From Archangium violaceum Cb vi76 (GTDB lineage Bacteria > Myxococcota > Myxococcia > Myxococcales > Myxococcaceae): a stretch of 56,626 nt of DNA. The position numbers and the translations under genes were made by a program. The number at the start of each line of letters is the position of its first letter. The first letter of the stretch is position 1. The stretch covers positions 1 through 56,626 of the forward strand of contig NZ_JPMI01000197.1 of the NCBI RefSeq assembly GCF_000733295.1. The letters are read 5' to 3'. Under the pieces are notes generated by a model. That model saw nothing but the letters and a program-made list of their open reading frames with translations, searched no databases and was not told the origin of the DNA. Shown piece after piece: positions 32,883-41,214 of this stretch.

Positions 32883-34124
32883 TCAGTGGCGGAGGCCGCG
32901 CAGCTGGAAGTCGGCGACGGAGGGCAGGTGGTCGGACGCGCCGGTGGAGTGGTCCACCTCGAGCAACAGGGGCTCGAGCTGGCGGGAGGCGAAGAAGGTG
33001 TCGAAGCGCTTGCCGGTGGCGGGGACCACGCCCTTGCCGTCGGGCAGCGAGTTGAGGGTGGACATGTCGGCCACGTCCTGGAGGCGCATCCACGGCTCCG
33101 AGTTCTTCGGGAAGGCGCTGGCGACGAGCATCTCGCGGGCCTCGTCCGGCTTGAGGAGGGAGCCATCCGGCATGCGCACGCGCAGCTCGCGGGCGCGGCG
33201 GAGCGGGTCCGGCAGCTCGTGCTCGAGCGCGTGGAGGGCGCGGCGCACGCGCACGTCGCCGATGTTGCCCACGCCCCAGTCGCCCACGCTGGGGTGCACG
33301 TCGCCGTAGCGCGACTCGTAGTCCTTCACCGTCTCGGTGGGCTCGTGCTTGCGGATGGGGCTCGGCAGGAGCGAGTAGTGGTGCTTGACGTTGATGTTGG
33401 CGTTGAAGTCGCCCAGGGCGATGGAGGGCACGCCATCGCGGGCATGGAGGGTGGCCTGGAGCTGCCAGAGCTGGCCGGCGTTGATGCCGCTGTCTCCGAG
33501 CGTGTGGTGCACGTTGTAGAGGGCCAGGGGGACGCCGAGCACGTCGATGAGCGCGAAGAGGGCGCCGCGGTCCTCGTCCAGCTCGCCGACGAAGCCCTGG
33601 CGGGCGATGGCGGCGGCGCGGGCGTCCTCGGGGAAGGCATAGGTGTAGTGCGCGGCCTCGAGGAGGGGGTAGCGGCTGAGGATGGCCTTGCCGTTGATGA
33701 CGGGCCCGGCCACGTCGCGTCCCTGGTAGACGAGGTGGAAGCCGTAGTCGCGGGCGAGCTCCACGGCGGTGGGCTGGCTGGCCTCCTGGAGCGCGATGAC
33801 GTCCGGCATCCGGCCGAGCTCCTCCAGCGAGGCGAAATAGGCCTCCAGCAGGGCACGGCGCTCGCCGCCCAGGAGGATGTTGTACGTCATCACGCGGAGC
33901 ACGTGGTCGCGGGGCCTGCGCGGCTGGGGGTGGTGCACCAGCAGCGTGGTTCCCGTCCCGAGCCGGCGCGGACCGTCGGCGACCGGTAGCGACCCGAAGC
34001 CCTGGTGGACCTGGGTGGGCTCCTGGTGCGGCAGGTGCTGGGGCGGTGCGGCGGGGACGCCGTCGATGACGTTCCTCCCGAAGGGGAGGCGGTCCAGTAA
34101 TCGCGAAAGGGCCTGTCCTGGCAT
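32883..34124 (-). CDS. Endonuclease/exonuclease/phosphatase (EEP) family protein
   Basis: A 413-residue EEP-fold metal-dependent hydrolase. The first ~65 residues are a low-complexity, His/Pro/Gln-rich extension. The fold then starts at RVMTYNILLGG with the metal-site residues: N of TYNI, E of IALQEAS, the LGDFNANIN segment (D, N) and SDHLP near the C-terminus. EEP proteins range over DNA repair nucleases, sphingomyelinases and inositol phosphatases. No recognition loop identifies the substrate, and there is no signal peptide. A ~90-residue insertion (about 275-365) after the DFN motif is unusual. The ATG has GAGAAG upstream; the long frame beyond it (to 34349) is the antisense of the small neighbouring gene. 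It follows that gene after 22 bases. Confidence 0.88.
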   Translation of the reverse strand: MPGQALSRLLDRLPFGRNVIDGVPAAPPQHLPHQEPTQVHQGFGSLPVADGPRRLGTGTTLLVHHPQPRRPRDHVLRVMTYNILLGGERRALLEAYFASLEELGRMPDVIALQEASQPTAVELARDYGFHLVYQGRDVAGPVINGKAILSRYPLLEAAHYTYAFPEDARAAAIARQGFVGELDEDRGALFALIDVLGVPLALYNVHHTLGDSGINAGQLWQLQATLHARDGVPSIALGDFNANINVKHHYSLLPSPIRKHEPTETVKDYESRYGDVHPSVGDWGVGNIGDVRVRRALHALEHELPDPLRRARELRVRMPDGSLLKPDEAREMLVASAFPKNSEPWMRLQDVADMSTLNSLPDGKGVVPATGKRFDTFFASRQLEPLLLEVDHSTGASDHLPSVADFQLRGLRH

Positions 34125-34146
34125 GACTTCTCTATGTGTTGGCGCC

Positions 34147-34452
34147 CTACCCACCCTGCACGCGGCCGCTGGGTGCTTCGTCGCTCTCCGTACCGGCGTC
34201 CTCGGGGCCGCCCGCTCCCTCGGCGGACAGACCGGGAGGCGTATTGGAGGGGTCGGCACCGTAGCCGGCCTCGCGGCCCGTGACGGTGTCGTCATCCGCG
34301 TTGCCCGGGAAGTGGCCCTCGCGCTGCTCCGAGAAGGCGCGCCGCTCATCGGGGACGCCGCGTCCGGAGGAATCCGTGGGGGGGCGGGATTGGGTGACGG
34401 CGTCCGTGTAGCCGCTACCGGGTGTCGTGGTCTTGCTGAACTTGCCTGCCAT
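34147..34452 (-). CDS. Small hydrophilic hypothetical protein, 101 aa
   Basis: A 101-residue disordered-looking, acidic/Ser/Gly/Thr-rich protein (MAGKFSKTTTPGSGY, then many D, E, G, P). No signal peptide or helix of note, and no family recognised. The ATG has CAGGAG 7-8 bases upstream. It is the first gene of a short minus-strand unit with the EEP-family gene after a 22-base gap, and divergent from the asparaginase gene. The composition is that of small stress-related or structural proteins in myxobacteria, but nothing specific is supported. The ORF continues far upstream as antisense to the asparaginase, which is not coding. Confidence 0.65.
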   Translation of the reverse strand: MAGKFSKTTTPGSGYTDAVTQSRPPTDSSGRGVPDERRAFSEQREGHFPGNADDDTVTGREAGYGADPSNTPPGLSAEGAGGPEDAGTESDEAPSGRVQGG

Positions 34453-34605
34453 GGTGGGCTCCTGAGGAGGTATGCCTTCCCTCAATGTCGGGCGGCCGGT
34501 GGCACCCGCCAACCCATCGATACGCCCCTGGGGTAGGGGGAGGCGGGGGAGCGAGCCATTGGGAGCGAGGCAAAGAAGCGGCACACCTGCTATGCGCGGG
34601 GCGAC

Positions 34606-35607
34606 ATGTCCTCTCTTCTGATCGAATCGACGCGCTCCGGCTACGTCGAGTCCGTGCACCAGGTGTCCGTGGCGGTGGTGGATGAGCGGGGAGCGCTGGT
34701 GGCGTCGGCGGGGGACCCGGAGCGGGTCTCCATGTGGCGCTCGGCGGCGAAGGCCTTCCAGGCGTTGCCGCTGGTGCGGGACGGGGCGGCGGACCGCTTC
34801 GGCTTCGGCCCGAGGGAGCTGGCGCTCGCGTGTGCCTCGCACTCGAGCGAGCCGGTGCACCGCGAGGTGTGCGCGGGCATGTTGAGGGCCACGGGCTGTG
34901 AGGAGTCGCAACTGGCATGCGGGCCGCATCCCCCGTTGTCGCAGGCGGTGGCGGACGAGGCGGTGCGCACGGGGACGGTCATCACGCCGGGGTGGAGCAA
35001 CTGCTCGGGCAAGCACGCGGGGATGCTGGCGTTGGCGAAGCACCATGGCTGGCGCACGGAGGGGTACGAGCGCGCGGGGCACCCGGTGCAGGCGCGCATT
35101 CTCGAGGAGGTGGCGCACTGGACGGGGCTGCCGGCGGGCTCGCTGTTGCAGGCGGTGGATGGGTGCACGGCGGTGTGTTTCGGGCTGCCGCTGAGGGCCA
35201 TGGCGACGGCGTACGCGCGCTTCGGGGTGGCGGAGCTGGAGGCGGCCAGGCGGCTGCGCGAGGCCATGTGGGCGCATCCGGAGCTGGTGGCGGGGACGGG
35301 GCGGTTGTGCACGGAGCTGATGGCGGCGGGGCGTGGGGTGGTGCTGGCGAAGGTGGGGGCGGAGGGCATCTACAGCGCGGCGGTGCCGGCGTTGGGGCTG
35401 GGGCTCGCATTGAAGGTGGAGGACGGGGACATGAGGTGCTCGCCGCCGGCGCTGCTGGAGGTGCTGCGGCAGGTGTTCGAGCGGTACGAGCGGCGCGTCT
35501 CGGTGCCGATGGAGGGGCTGGGACACCATGTGGAGCCGCCGCAGCGCAACACCCGGGGCGTGGTGACGGGCGGCTTGCGCGCGGTGGGGCGGCTGCGCTT
35601 CTCATGA
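34606..35607 (+). CDS. L-asparaginase of the Rhizobium etli (ReAV) class
   Basis: A 333-residue cytosolic enzyme (Asn to Asp + NH3) of the class that is unrelated to E. coli AnsA/AnsB. The key residues I recall for ReAV are present in order: S46 and K49 in WRSAAKAF, S78 in CASHSSEP, C133 and K136 in NCSGKHAG, C187 in DGCTAVCF, C235, and K249. These match the Ser-Lys tandems and the zinc-binding Cys/Lys set described for that enzyme, offset by a few residues. Length is near the family value (about 350). The stop codon overlaps an upstream ATG for the cyclase gene, so the two are probably cotranscribed. Confidence 0.93.
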   Translation: MSSLLIESTRSGYVESVHQVSVAVVDERGALVASAGDPERVSMWRSAAKAFQALPLVRDGAADRFGFGPRELALACASHSSEPVHREVCAGMLRATGCEESQLACGPHPPLSQAVADEAVRTGTVITPGWSNCSGKHAGMLALAKHHGWRTEGYERAGHPVQARILEEVAHWTGLPAGSLLQAVDGCTAVCFGLPLRAMATAYARFGVAELEAARRLREAMWAHPELVAGTGRLCTELMAAGRGVVLAKVGAEGIYSAAVPALGLGLALKVEDGDMRCSPPALLEVLRQVFERYERRVSVPMEGLGHHVEPPQRNTRGVVTGGLRAVGRLRFS

Positions 35608-35624
35608 GGGGCAAGGAGGCCGCC

Positions 35625-36944
35625 ATGGCGCGCCGGGCGAGTGACGACAGCACGGTGGCCCGGTTCGAGGTCGCGCGGGCCAACCAGGAGCGGGTGTTGG
35701 CGGAGAGCGCGCTGCGCGGCGAGCGTGTGGTGTCGCGGGTGCGCCTCGCGTTGTTCGTGCTGGTGACGTTCAGTCAGGTCGTCATCGCGCGGATGTCGGG
35801 CGAGCTGGGGCCGAAGGACAGGCAGAGGCTGGTGGCGGCGCTGTCCTATCTGGTGTTCGCGCTCTCCATCACGTTGATCCTCCATCTCCAGAAGAAGCCG
35901 AACCTGGGCAGGGCGAGGTGGATGCCGGTGCTCACCACGCTGTTGGACTGTGGCTTCTTCGGCTTCGTGGCCTGGCGGGGAGCCTCCAGCTCGGGGGACT
36001 TCAACCCGCAGATGCTGGCGGCGAGCTGCGCGGTGGTGCTTGCGTTCTCGGTGGCGCGCTACAGCTGGCTGCACGTGGTGCTGTCCACGGTGACGTCATC
36101 GGCGACGTTCGCGCTGGTGTGCTGGGTGATGGGGGAGTTCTCCATCTCGAGGGTGAGCTTCGTGGTGGGCTGCTACATCGCGCTGGGGATGCTCATCGGG
36201 TGGGCGAACACGGCGGTGAGCAGCATGTTCCTGGGGCTGAGGAGGCGCGACAACCTCTCGCGCTTCCTGCCGAGGCAGGTGGTGGAGCGGGTGCTGCAGA
36301 CGGGAGACGGGACGCTGGAGCCGGTGCAGCGGGAGGTGACGATCCTCTTCAGCGACATCCGGGACTTCACGACGCTGAGCGAGACTTTGCCACCGAGGGC
36401 GGTGTTGGGGCTGCTGGACGACTACTTCGGGCACATGGGGCAGATCGTGATGGGGCACGGGGGCATCGTGAACAAGTTCCTGGGGGACGGGATGCTGGCG
36501 TGCTGGGGAGTGCCGGATGGGGACGCCCATCACGCGGTGCACGCGATGCAGGCGGCGCTCGACATGAGGAAGAAGCTGGAGGAGCTCAACGCGTGGAGGG
36601 CGCAGCGGGGGGAGCCGGTGCTGCGCGTGGGCATCGGGCTGCACACGGGGGTGGTGGCGGCGGGGATGCTGGGAGGCGCGGAGCAGCACGAGTACACGGT
36701 GATTGGGGACGCGGTGAACCTGGCCTCGCGGGTGGAGGGACTGACGAAGACGTTGGGGGTGGACATCCTGGTGAGCGAGAGCACCTGGAAGGCGGGGCAG
36801 GGCCGTTTCCGGGGCGAGCGGATGTCCGAGGAGCGGGTGAAGGGGAGGAAGGAGGCGGTGGTGGTCTACGCCCTCGAGGGGCGGGCGCCGCCGGAGAAGA
36901 CGGAGCCCGCGCCCGGGATGCCGAGAACCGCCGAGTCCCACTGA
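35625..36944 (+). CDS. Membrane adenylate cyclase (class III)
   Basis: A 439-residue protein. The N-terminal half (about 35-205) has five to six hydrophobic helices, a membrane sensor domain without an extracellular loop of size. A linker with RFLPRQVVERVL (about 215-230) precedes the cyclase domain (about 235-420): metal aspartates in LFSDIRDF (D244) and KFLGDG (D288), the adenine-selecting Lys (K284) and an IGDAVNLASR segment with the transition-state Asn and Arg. The residue pair Lys/Asp indicates ATP rather than GTP. The start has a perfect AAGGAGG 6 bases before ATG 35625; an upstream ATG (35604) overlaps the asparaginase stop. It is cotranscribed with the asparaginase. Confidence 0.92.
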   Translation: MARRASDDSTVARFEVARANQERVLAESALRGERVVSRVRLALFVLVTFSQVVIARMSGELGPKDRQRLVAALSYLVFALSITLILHLQKKPNLGRARWMPVLTTLLDCGFFGFVAWRGASSSGDFNPQMLAASCAVVLAFSVARYSWLHVVLSTVTSSATFALVCWVMGEFSISRVSFVVGCYIALGMLIGWANTAVSSMFLGLRRRDNLSRFLPRQVVERVLQTGDGTLEPVQREVTILFSDIRDFTTLSETLPPRAVLGLLDDYFGHMGQIVMGHGGIVNKFLGDGMLACWGVPDGDAHHAVHAMQAALDMRKKLEELNAWRAQRGEPVLRVGIGLHTGVVAAGMLGGAEQHEYTVIGDAVNLASRVEGLTKTLGVDILVSESTWKAGQGRFRGERMSEERVKGRKEAVVVYALEGRAPPEKTEPAPGMPRTAESH

Positions 36945-36953
36945 GCGAGCACT

Positions 36954-36988
36954 CCCTCTCCCCTCGGGAGAGGGTCGGGGTGAGGGTG
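36954..36988. repeat. Dispersed palindromic repeat CCCTCTCCC-GGGAGAGGG (copy 1)
   Basis: CCCTCTCCC (36954-36962), a 3-base loop and GGGAGAGGG (36966-36974), then TCGGGGTGAGGGTG, in the 84-base space between convergent genes. A second, oppositely oriented copy lies at 53996-54029. It could also act as a terminator for the cyclase or the Mpo1-like gene. Confidence 0.7.
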
Positions 36989-37028
36989 CCGGGGACCTCG
37001 GGTCGAGCCGCGAGGTCCTACCCGAGAC

Positions 37029-37517
37029 TCACTGCGCCGTCTGGGGAGCCGTCTGCGCCTGGGGAGCGATCTTGTAGTCCCCGGTCAGGAGGGCGACGAA
37101 GAACAGGGGGCCGACGAGGGCGTGCACGAGGTTGGTGAGGAAGGACGGAGACTTCTTCTCCCAGACGGCGTGGCCGGCGAGCTGGACGAGCCAGCCGAAG
37201 AGGGCGATGCCGACGATGGCCTCGCGAGGCAGCATGCGGCCGAGCGGGATGCACAGGGCGGCGGCGATGGAGACGATGAGTCCCAGCTTGAAGTCGGCGC
37301 GCAGGAACCAGATGGACGCGAGGACCCAGACCCCATAGGCGAGGGTGAGCGAGCCACCGGGCAGGGCGGGGACGGACGCCAGCCGCACCCAGTCCAGCAT
37401 CGCGACGATGTGCAGGACGATGAGGGGGATGGCGACCTTGTGGGTGAGGCGGTTGGTGGGGTGCTGGTGGGCGGAGATGTACTCGTCGAACAGCGCCTGG
37501 GTCTGTGGTTTCAGCAT
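37029..37517 (-). CDS. Mpo1-like (DUF962) membrane protein
   Basis: A 162-residue protein with about four membrane helices. Two family signatures are seen: HQHPTNRLTHKVAIPLIV near the N-terminus and AGHAVWEKKSPS after the third helix, with conserved His and Glu that in yeast Mpo1 bind the iron for alpha-oxidation of 2-hydroxy fatty acids. The dioxygenase activity has not been shown for most bacterial members, so function stays family-level. It is 32 bases downstream of prmA on the same strand and probably cotranscribed with it. Its start (MLKPQTQALF) has no rival. Confidence 0.85.
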   Translation of the reverse strand: MLKPQTQALFDEYISAHQHPTNRLTHKVAIPLIVLHIVAMLDWVRLASVPALPGGSLTLAYGVWVLASIWFLRADFKLGLIVSIAAALCIPLGRMLPREAIVGIALFGWLVQLAGHAVWEKKSPSFLTNLVHALVGPLFFVALLTGDYKIAPQAQTAPQTAQ

Positions 37518-37549
37518 GGGGAGACTCTAACCCTCCGGGGGGGCCGGTG

Positions 37550-38422
37550 TTACTTCGCGCGGTGGAAGTCCAGCCGGACCCATTCGCCCTGTTGGGCGCC
37601 CGGCTCCGGCACCAGGCCGAGGTTCACGTACGCCGCCTCCACCTCCGTCTTCTGGTGCGCGAGCACGCCGGCCATCAGCAGCCTGTCCTTCACCTTCGGG
37701 GCGATGAGGGGCGCCAGCTCGATGAGCGTGTTGGCCAGGATGTTGGCCACCACCAGGTCGAAGCTGCCTTCCACCGCCGTCAGCTCCTTGCCCGACAGCT
37801 CCACGTCCGGCGTGCCGTTGTCCACGGCGTTCTCCCTCGCCAGCTCCACCGACACCGGATCGTTGTCCGTGCCCACCACCCGTCCGGCGCCCAGCTTCTT
37901 CGCGGCAATCGCCAGCACGCCCGTACCCGTGCCCACATCCAGCACGCTCGCCCCAGGATGGGTGCTCATGTAGTCGTCCACCGCACCCAGACACAGCGAG
38001 GTGGTGGGGTGGTCGCCGGTGCCGAAGGCCATCTTCGGCTCGATGACGAGGCGCACCTTGTCGGCGGGGGCGTTCTGCGCCTCCCAGGGGGGGCCTACCC
38101 ACAGCCGTCCCACCTGCACGGACTTGATGTGGGCCTTCCACGCATTGCTCCAGTCCTGCTGCTGCTCCTCGGCCAGCTGCAGCCGCGCCGAGGGGTAGGC
38201 CTCGTGCATCTCCGCGCGCGCCTGCTCGGCCGTGTCCGCGTCGTCGAAGTAGGCCACGAGGATGGCCTCGCCCGCCGCGGGGGCCCGCACTCCCGGCATG
38301 GTGGGACCCTCCCGGTCCCTCACTTCCAGTCCCATGGCGCCCAGCTCGTGCAGCAGGTCCTGGGCGGCCTCCGACTCCGTTTCCGGCAGATCCACCGTGA
38401 GTGTCTGATACGTCCCCGTCAT
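37550..38422 (-). CDS. prmA: Ribosomal protein L11 methyltransferase PrmA
   Basis: A 290-residue SAM-dependent methyltransferase that trimethylates ribosomal protein L11. An N-terminal L11-recognition domain (about 1-100, with SNAWKAHIK) is followed by the Rossmann domain: FGTGDHPTTSLCL (the PrmA signature), LDVGTGTGVLAIAAKKLGA (motif I), TDNDPVSV, and VVANILANTLIELAP. Standard length (about 290). The ATG at 38422 has GAAGGG upstream; the longer frames to 38584 and 38927 are not protein-like. The gene lies divergent from the minor pilin operon. Confidence 0.96.
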   Translation of the reverse strand: MTGTYQTLTVDLPETESEAAQDLLHELGAMGLEVRDREGPTMPGVRAPAAGEAILVAYFDDADTAEQARAEMHEAYPSARLQLAEEQQQDWSNAWKAHIKSVQVGRLWVGPPWEAQNAPADKVRLVIEPKMAFGTGDHPTTSLCLGAVDDYMSTHPGASVLDVGTGTGVLAIAAKKLGAGRVVGTDNDPVSVELARENAVDNGTPDVELSGKELTAVEGSFDLVVANILANTLIELAPLIAPKVKDRLLMAGVLAHQKTEVEAAYVNLGLVPEPGAQQGEWVRLDFHRAK

Positions 38423-38682
38423 GTGGCCCTTCTCGCGTCTGGCGTTGCTTTCCCGAAGATGCCGGGATGCCTGCAGCGGGGAAAGAAATTTCCGAGTCGG
38501 TGGGTCCGCTCCGTTGCTCGTCCCGTAGGGGAGCCGAGGATGCGATGATCCCTCGACGGAATTTGCGGTAAGCTGCTCCACCAAGGACCATGGAGTAGCC
38601 CTCGAAGCCCAGCCTTTTTCGTGCGCCCGGTGTTCTGGATGGTGTGGGGCTCGGCTCGGGGGCGCCAGATGATGGACACCCT
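38423..38682. other. Divergent intergenic region before the pilus operon, 260 bp
   Basis: Carries the promoters of prmA (minus) and the minor pilin operon (plus). No convincing sigma-70 or sigma-54 promoter is visible. A GGAAA-GAAA-TTTCC inverted repeat lies around 38480-38493. The ribosome site of the first pilin gene is weak. Confidence 0.3.
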
Positions 38683-39465
38683 ATGAAGCGAACCCGCCGC
38701 AATACCGGTTTCTCCCTCATCGAGATGGCGACAGTCACGGGCATCGTCGCCGTACTGGCCGCGCTCGCGTACGCCGCGTTGGAGGTGTTGCCGCAGCGCA
38801 CGCGTCTGACAGGTGGCGCGCTCGAGTTCGCCGCGGTCATCTCCAGTGCCCGCTCGCACGCGTATGGCCGCAACCAGCGCGTGGCGGTGTTGCTCAACGC
38901 GGACGGACCCACGATGGGCAATCCCATCCGTTACTGGGTGGTGGTGGATCCCTGGTCCAACCTGGCCGCCGCGATGAAGGCCAAGTCCGACTGGAAGGAG
39001 CTGAAGGAGCTGGCGCCCGGTGCTCCCGCGCCCGCCGGTTCCGAGTTCCCGCTGTTCGACTCGGGCAACTTCAACCCCTCGGTGCGCGTGCTGACGGGCG
39101 GCTTCATCGAGGCCGTGGGCCGTGTGGCGCACAAGGGCTGCACCTCGTTGCTGGCCAGCCGCATTGGCCTCGCCAAGGGCCAGCCCGCGGCGAGCACCGA
39201 CATCTTCCCGCCGCCCTTCTGCTTCGTCCCCAGCGAGAAGCCCTGCACCTTCTGCTCCGGGGATGGCTCCACCAAGCAGATCCGCGGGGTCATCTTCTTC
39301 GAGCCGGATGGCTCGGTGATGTTCGCCGATGCCGAGGGCAATCCGTCCACGGATGGCGCGGCCTCCATTGCTTTCCTCCCGGTGGGCGGCGGCGGCCTGC
39401 AGAGCGCGCAGGCCATCGTCATCACCAACACCGGTCTCGTGCGGACCTTCTCGGCCGCGAGGTGA
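38683..39465 (+). CDS. Type IV pilus minor pilin, FimU/GspH-like
   Basis: A 260-residue prepilin. A short basic leader (MKRTRRNTG) is followed by the prepilin site G|FSLIEM (F+1, E+5) and one hydrophobic helix, TGIVAVLAALAYAAL. The C-terminal domain is large and beta-rich with Cys-containing segments (AHKGC, PFCFV, CTFCSG), suited to a pilus tip component. By analogy with FimU/GspH it would be a priming minor pilin. It is the first gene of a five-gene plus-strand operon (38683-46992); the next start is 5 bases past its stop. The ATG is 13 codons inside a slightly longer frame; the leader length fits the site chosen. Confidence 0.9.
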   Translation: MKRTRRNTGFSLIEMATVTGIVAVLAALAYAALEVLPQRTRLTGGALEFAAVISSARSHAYGRNQRVAVLLNADGPTMGNPIRYWVVVDPWSNLAAAMKAKSDWKELKELAPGAPAPAGSEFPLFDSGNFNPSVRVLTGGFIEAVGRVAHKGCTSLLASRIGLAKGQPAASTDIFPPPFCFVPSEKPCTFCSGDGSTKQIRGVIFFEPDGSVMFADAEGNPSTDGAASIAFLPVGGGGLQSAQAIVITNTGLVRTFSAAR

Positions 39466-39470
39466 TTGCC

Positions 39471-40037
39471 ATGCTGCGACGTGCTTCCTTCCGCCCACGC
39501 CACGGCTTCACGACGATCGAGTCCCTCATCGCCGCGGTGGTGTTCCTGGTGGGGCTCGCGGGTCTGCTCGGTGCGCTCGTGCAGGCGCGTGGTGCCACCG
39601 GCCAGGCCCGCAGGCTCATGCAGGCCACCGATGTCGCCAACGACCTGGCCGAGCAGATCCAACTGTGGAACTTCGATGATCCCCGGCTGGCCGCCAGCGC
39701 CGCCCTGTGCGCGGATGATCCGTTGGACAAGGATCACAAGCTGCTCAAGCCGGGCACGGGTGATTACAACGCCTATGTCGCGTGCATGCACGGCGAGCTG
39801 ATGTTGCGCCTGGGGGGCGTCGCGTTTGGCGGCCTGCAGCGGCCCGCCTTCAGGGACGAGGACAAGGTCGAGAGCCGCGGCGAGACCGTCTACCAGCGCT
39901 TCTACATCGTCCGCACGGAGCCCGTGCGCGAAGGGGTGCAGCGCATGCAGGTCTGGGTCAAGGTGCTCTACATGGATGCGGGAGAGCCGCGCGTCGTGAC
40001 GACCCAGACGATGCGCATCCAGATGGGAGGCGTGTGA
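39471..40037 (+). CDS. Type IV pilus minor pilin, PilV-like
   Basis: A 188-residue prepilin. Leader MLRRASFRPRHG, then the processing site G|FTTIES with E+5 and a hydrophobic helix LIAAVVFLVGLAGLLGAL. The C-terminal domain contains the expected short soluble region ending MRIQMGG. Position in the operon and the helix signature match PilV/GspI. A GAGGTG ribosome site lies 7 bases before ATG 39471; GTG 39462, overlapping the previous stop, is an alternative. Its stop overlaps the PilW start by one base (TGATG). Confidence 0.9.
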   Translation: MLRRASFRPRHGFTTIESLIAAVVFLVGLAGLLGALVQARGATGQARRLMQATDVANDLAEQIQLWNFDDPRLAASAALCADDPLDKDHKLLKPGTGDYNAYVACMHGELMLRLGGVAFGGLQRPAFRDEDKVESRGETVYQRFYIVRTEPVREGVQRMQVWVKVLYMDAGEPRVVTTQTMRIQMGGV

Positions 40038-41203
40038 TGCGGCGCCAGCGTGGATTCACCCTCATCGAGCTCATGGTGGGCTCGGCCGTGACGTTCCTCA
40101 CGGTGCTCGCGGTCTCCGCGGCCTTCCTCGGCTACACCCAGTCCTTCTACACGCAGGCGGGCATCCGGGGCGGGCAGGCCTCGTTGCGCCAGACGCACAT
40201 GATGGTGGTGCGCAACCTGCGCATGGCCGGCTATGGCATCGAGCCTCCCCTCGCCTTCGACTTCCCGGACGACTGGTCGCGTGACTCGCTCGGCGCCGTC
40301 AACCGCTCGGACCGGCTCGTCTTCCGGATGCGCAACCCGGCCTTCAACGCCTTCGCCTCCACGCTGTCGGCCTCGTCCATCTCCCTGTCCAAGGGTCTGC
40401 CCGAGACCCTTCGCAGGGGGCAGATCATCCAGGTGGTGTGCCCGGGCGCGCTCTCCTGGAGCTACGCGCAGCTGAGCGCGGATGCCGCCAAGGGCACCAC
40501 GGAGCTGGCGCTGGAGGCGGCCACCAGCAAGTTCCCCCGGCTCAACGAGTTCACCGCGAGCTGCTTCGGTTCCGGCGCTGGCGGCATGAGCGTGTCCGTC
40601 TTCAAGATCGACGTCTACGACTACTCCATCCAGCTCATCGACGAGGATGGCAGGCCCGACACCCCGGCGCGGCCCTATCTGTTCCGCCGTCACGGGCTGG
40701 CCGAGGCGGATCCGAACTCGTTCGGCGAGCCGGTGGCCGAGGACATCGAGGCGCTGCGCGTCTCCTTCCTGCGTGGCAACGGCACCTACTTCATCCCCTC
40801 GAAGTACGACGACCCGGCCCACCCGGCGCCCGATTACGAGACGCCCCTGAACGACGACAAGCGCAACAACGACAACCCGGCCAACATCCGCGCCGTGGTG
40901 GTCGGTCTGGTGGCTCGCAGCAGCACCCGCGACTCGGCCGCCTCTCCCCAGGCGATGAACCAGATTCCCTCCTTCGGCAGCAGGCTGGTCCTCTCGGGCA
41001 GCACGCTCGTCCCCGTCTCCGAGGACCCCATCCCCAAGCCCACGGACTACGGCTTCCGCCGCATCGTCTCCGAGATGTCGGTGCACGTGCGTAACATGCG
41101 CTCCTCGGAGATGCCCGTGCCCGTCTATACGCTGGACGCTACGACTCCGGACGCCTGCAAGGGCGCCCTTCCCAAGGATGACTTCAATTGCGCTGGAGGC
41201 TAG
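40037..41203 (+). CDS. Type IV pilus minor pilin, PilW-like
   Basis: A 388-residue prepilin. Short leader MRRQRG, processing site G|FTLIEL with E+5, helix MVGSAVTFLTVLAVSAAFL. It has a long C-terminal domain rich in loops. In the pilus tip model PilW is the hub joining PilX/PilV/FimU with PilY1. It overlaps the PilV-like gene by one base and is followed after 11 bases by the PilX-like gene, whose ribosome site (TAGGAGG) overlaps its stop codon. Length is typical for myxobacterial PilW. Confidence 0.92.
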   Translation: MRRQRGFTLIELMVGSAVTFLTVLAVSAAFLGYTQSFYTQAGIRGGQASLRQTHMMVVRNLRMAGYGIEPPLAFDFPDDWSRDSLGAVNRSDRLVFRMRNPAFNAFASTLSASSISLSKGLPETLRRGQIIQVVCPGALSWSYAQLSADAAKGTTELALEAATSKFPRLNEFTASCFGSGAGGMSVSVFKIDVYDYSIQLIDEDGRPDTPARPYLFRRHGLAEADPNSFGEPVAEDIEALRVSFLRGNGTYFIPSKYDDPAHPAPDYETPLNDDKRNNDNPANIRAVVVGLVARSSTRDSAASPQAMNQIPSFGSRLVLSGSTLVPVSEDPIPKPTDYGFRRIVSEMSVHVRNMRSSEMPVPVYTLDATTPDACKGALPKDDFNCAGG

Positions 41204-41214
41204 GAGGACTTGCC

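Noticed and set aside
34147-35529. 460-codon minus-strand frame as one gene
   Set aside because: Only its last 101 codons, starting at an ATG with a good ribosome site, look like a gene; the rest is antisense of the asparaginase.
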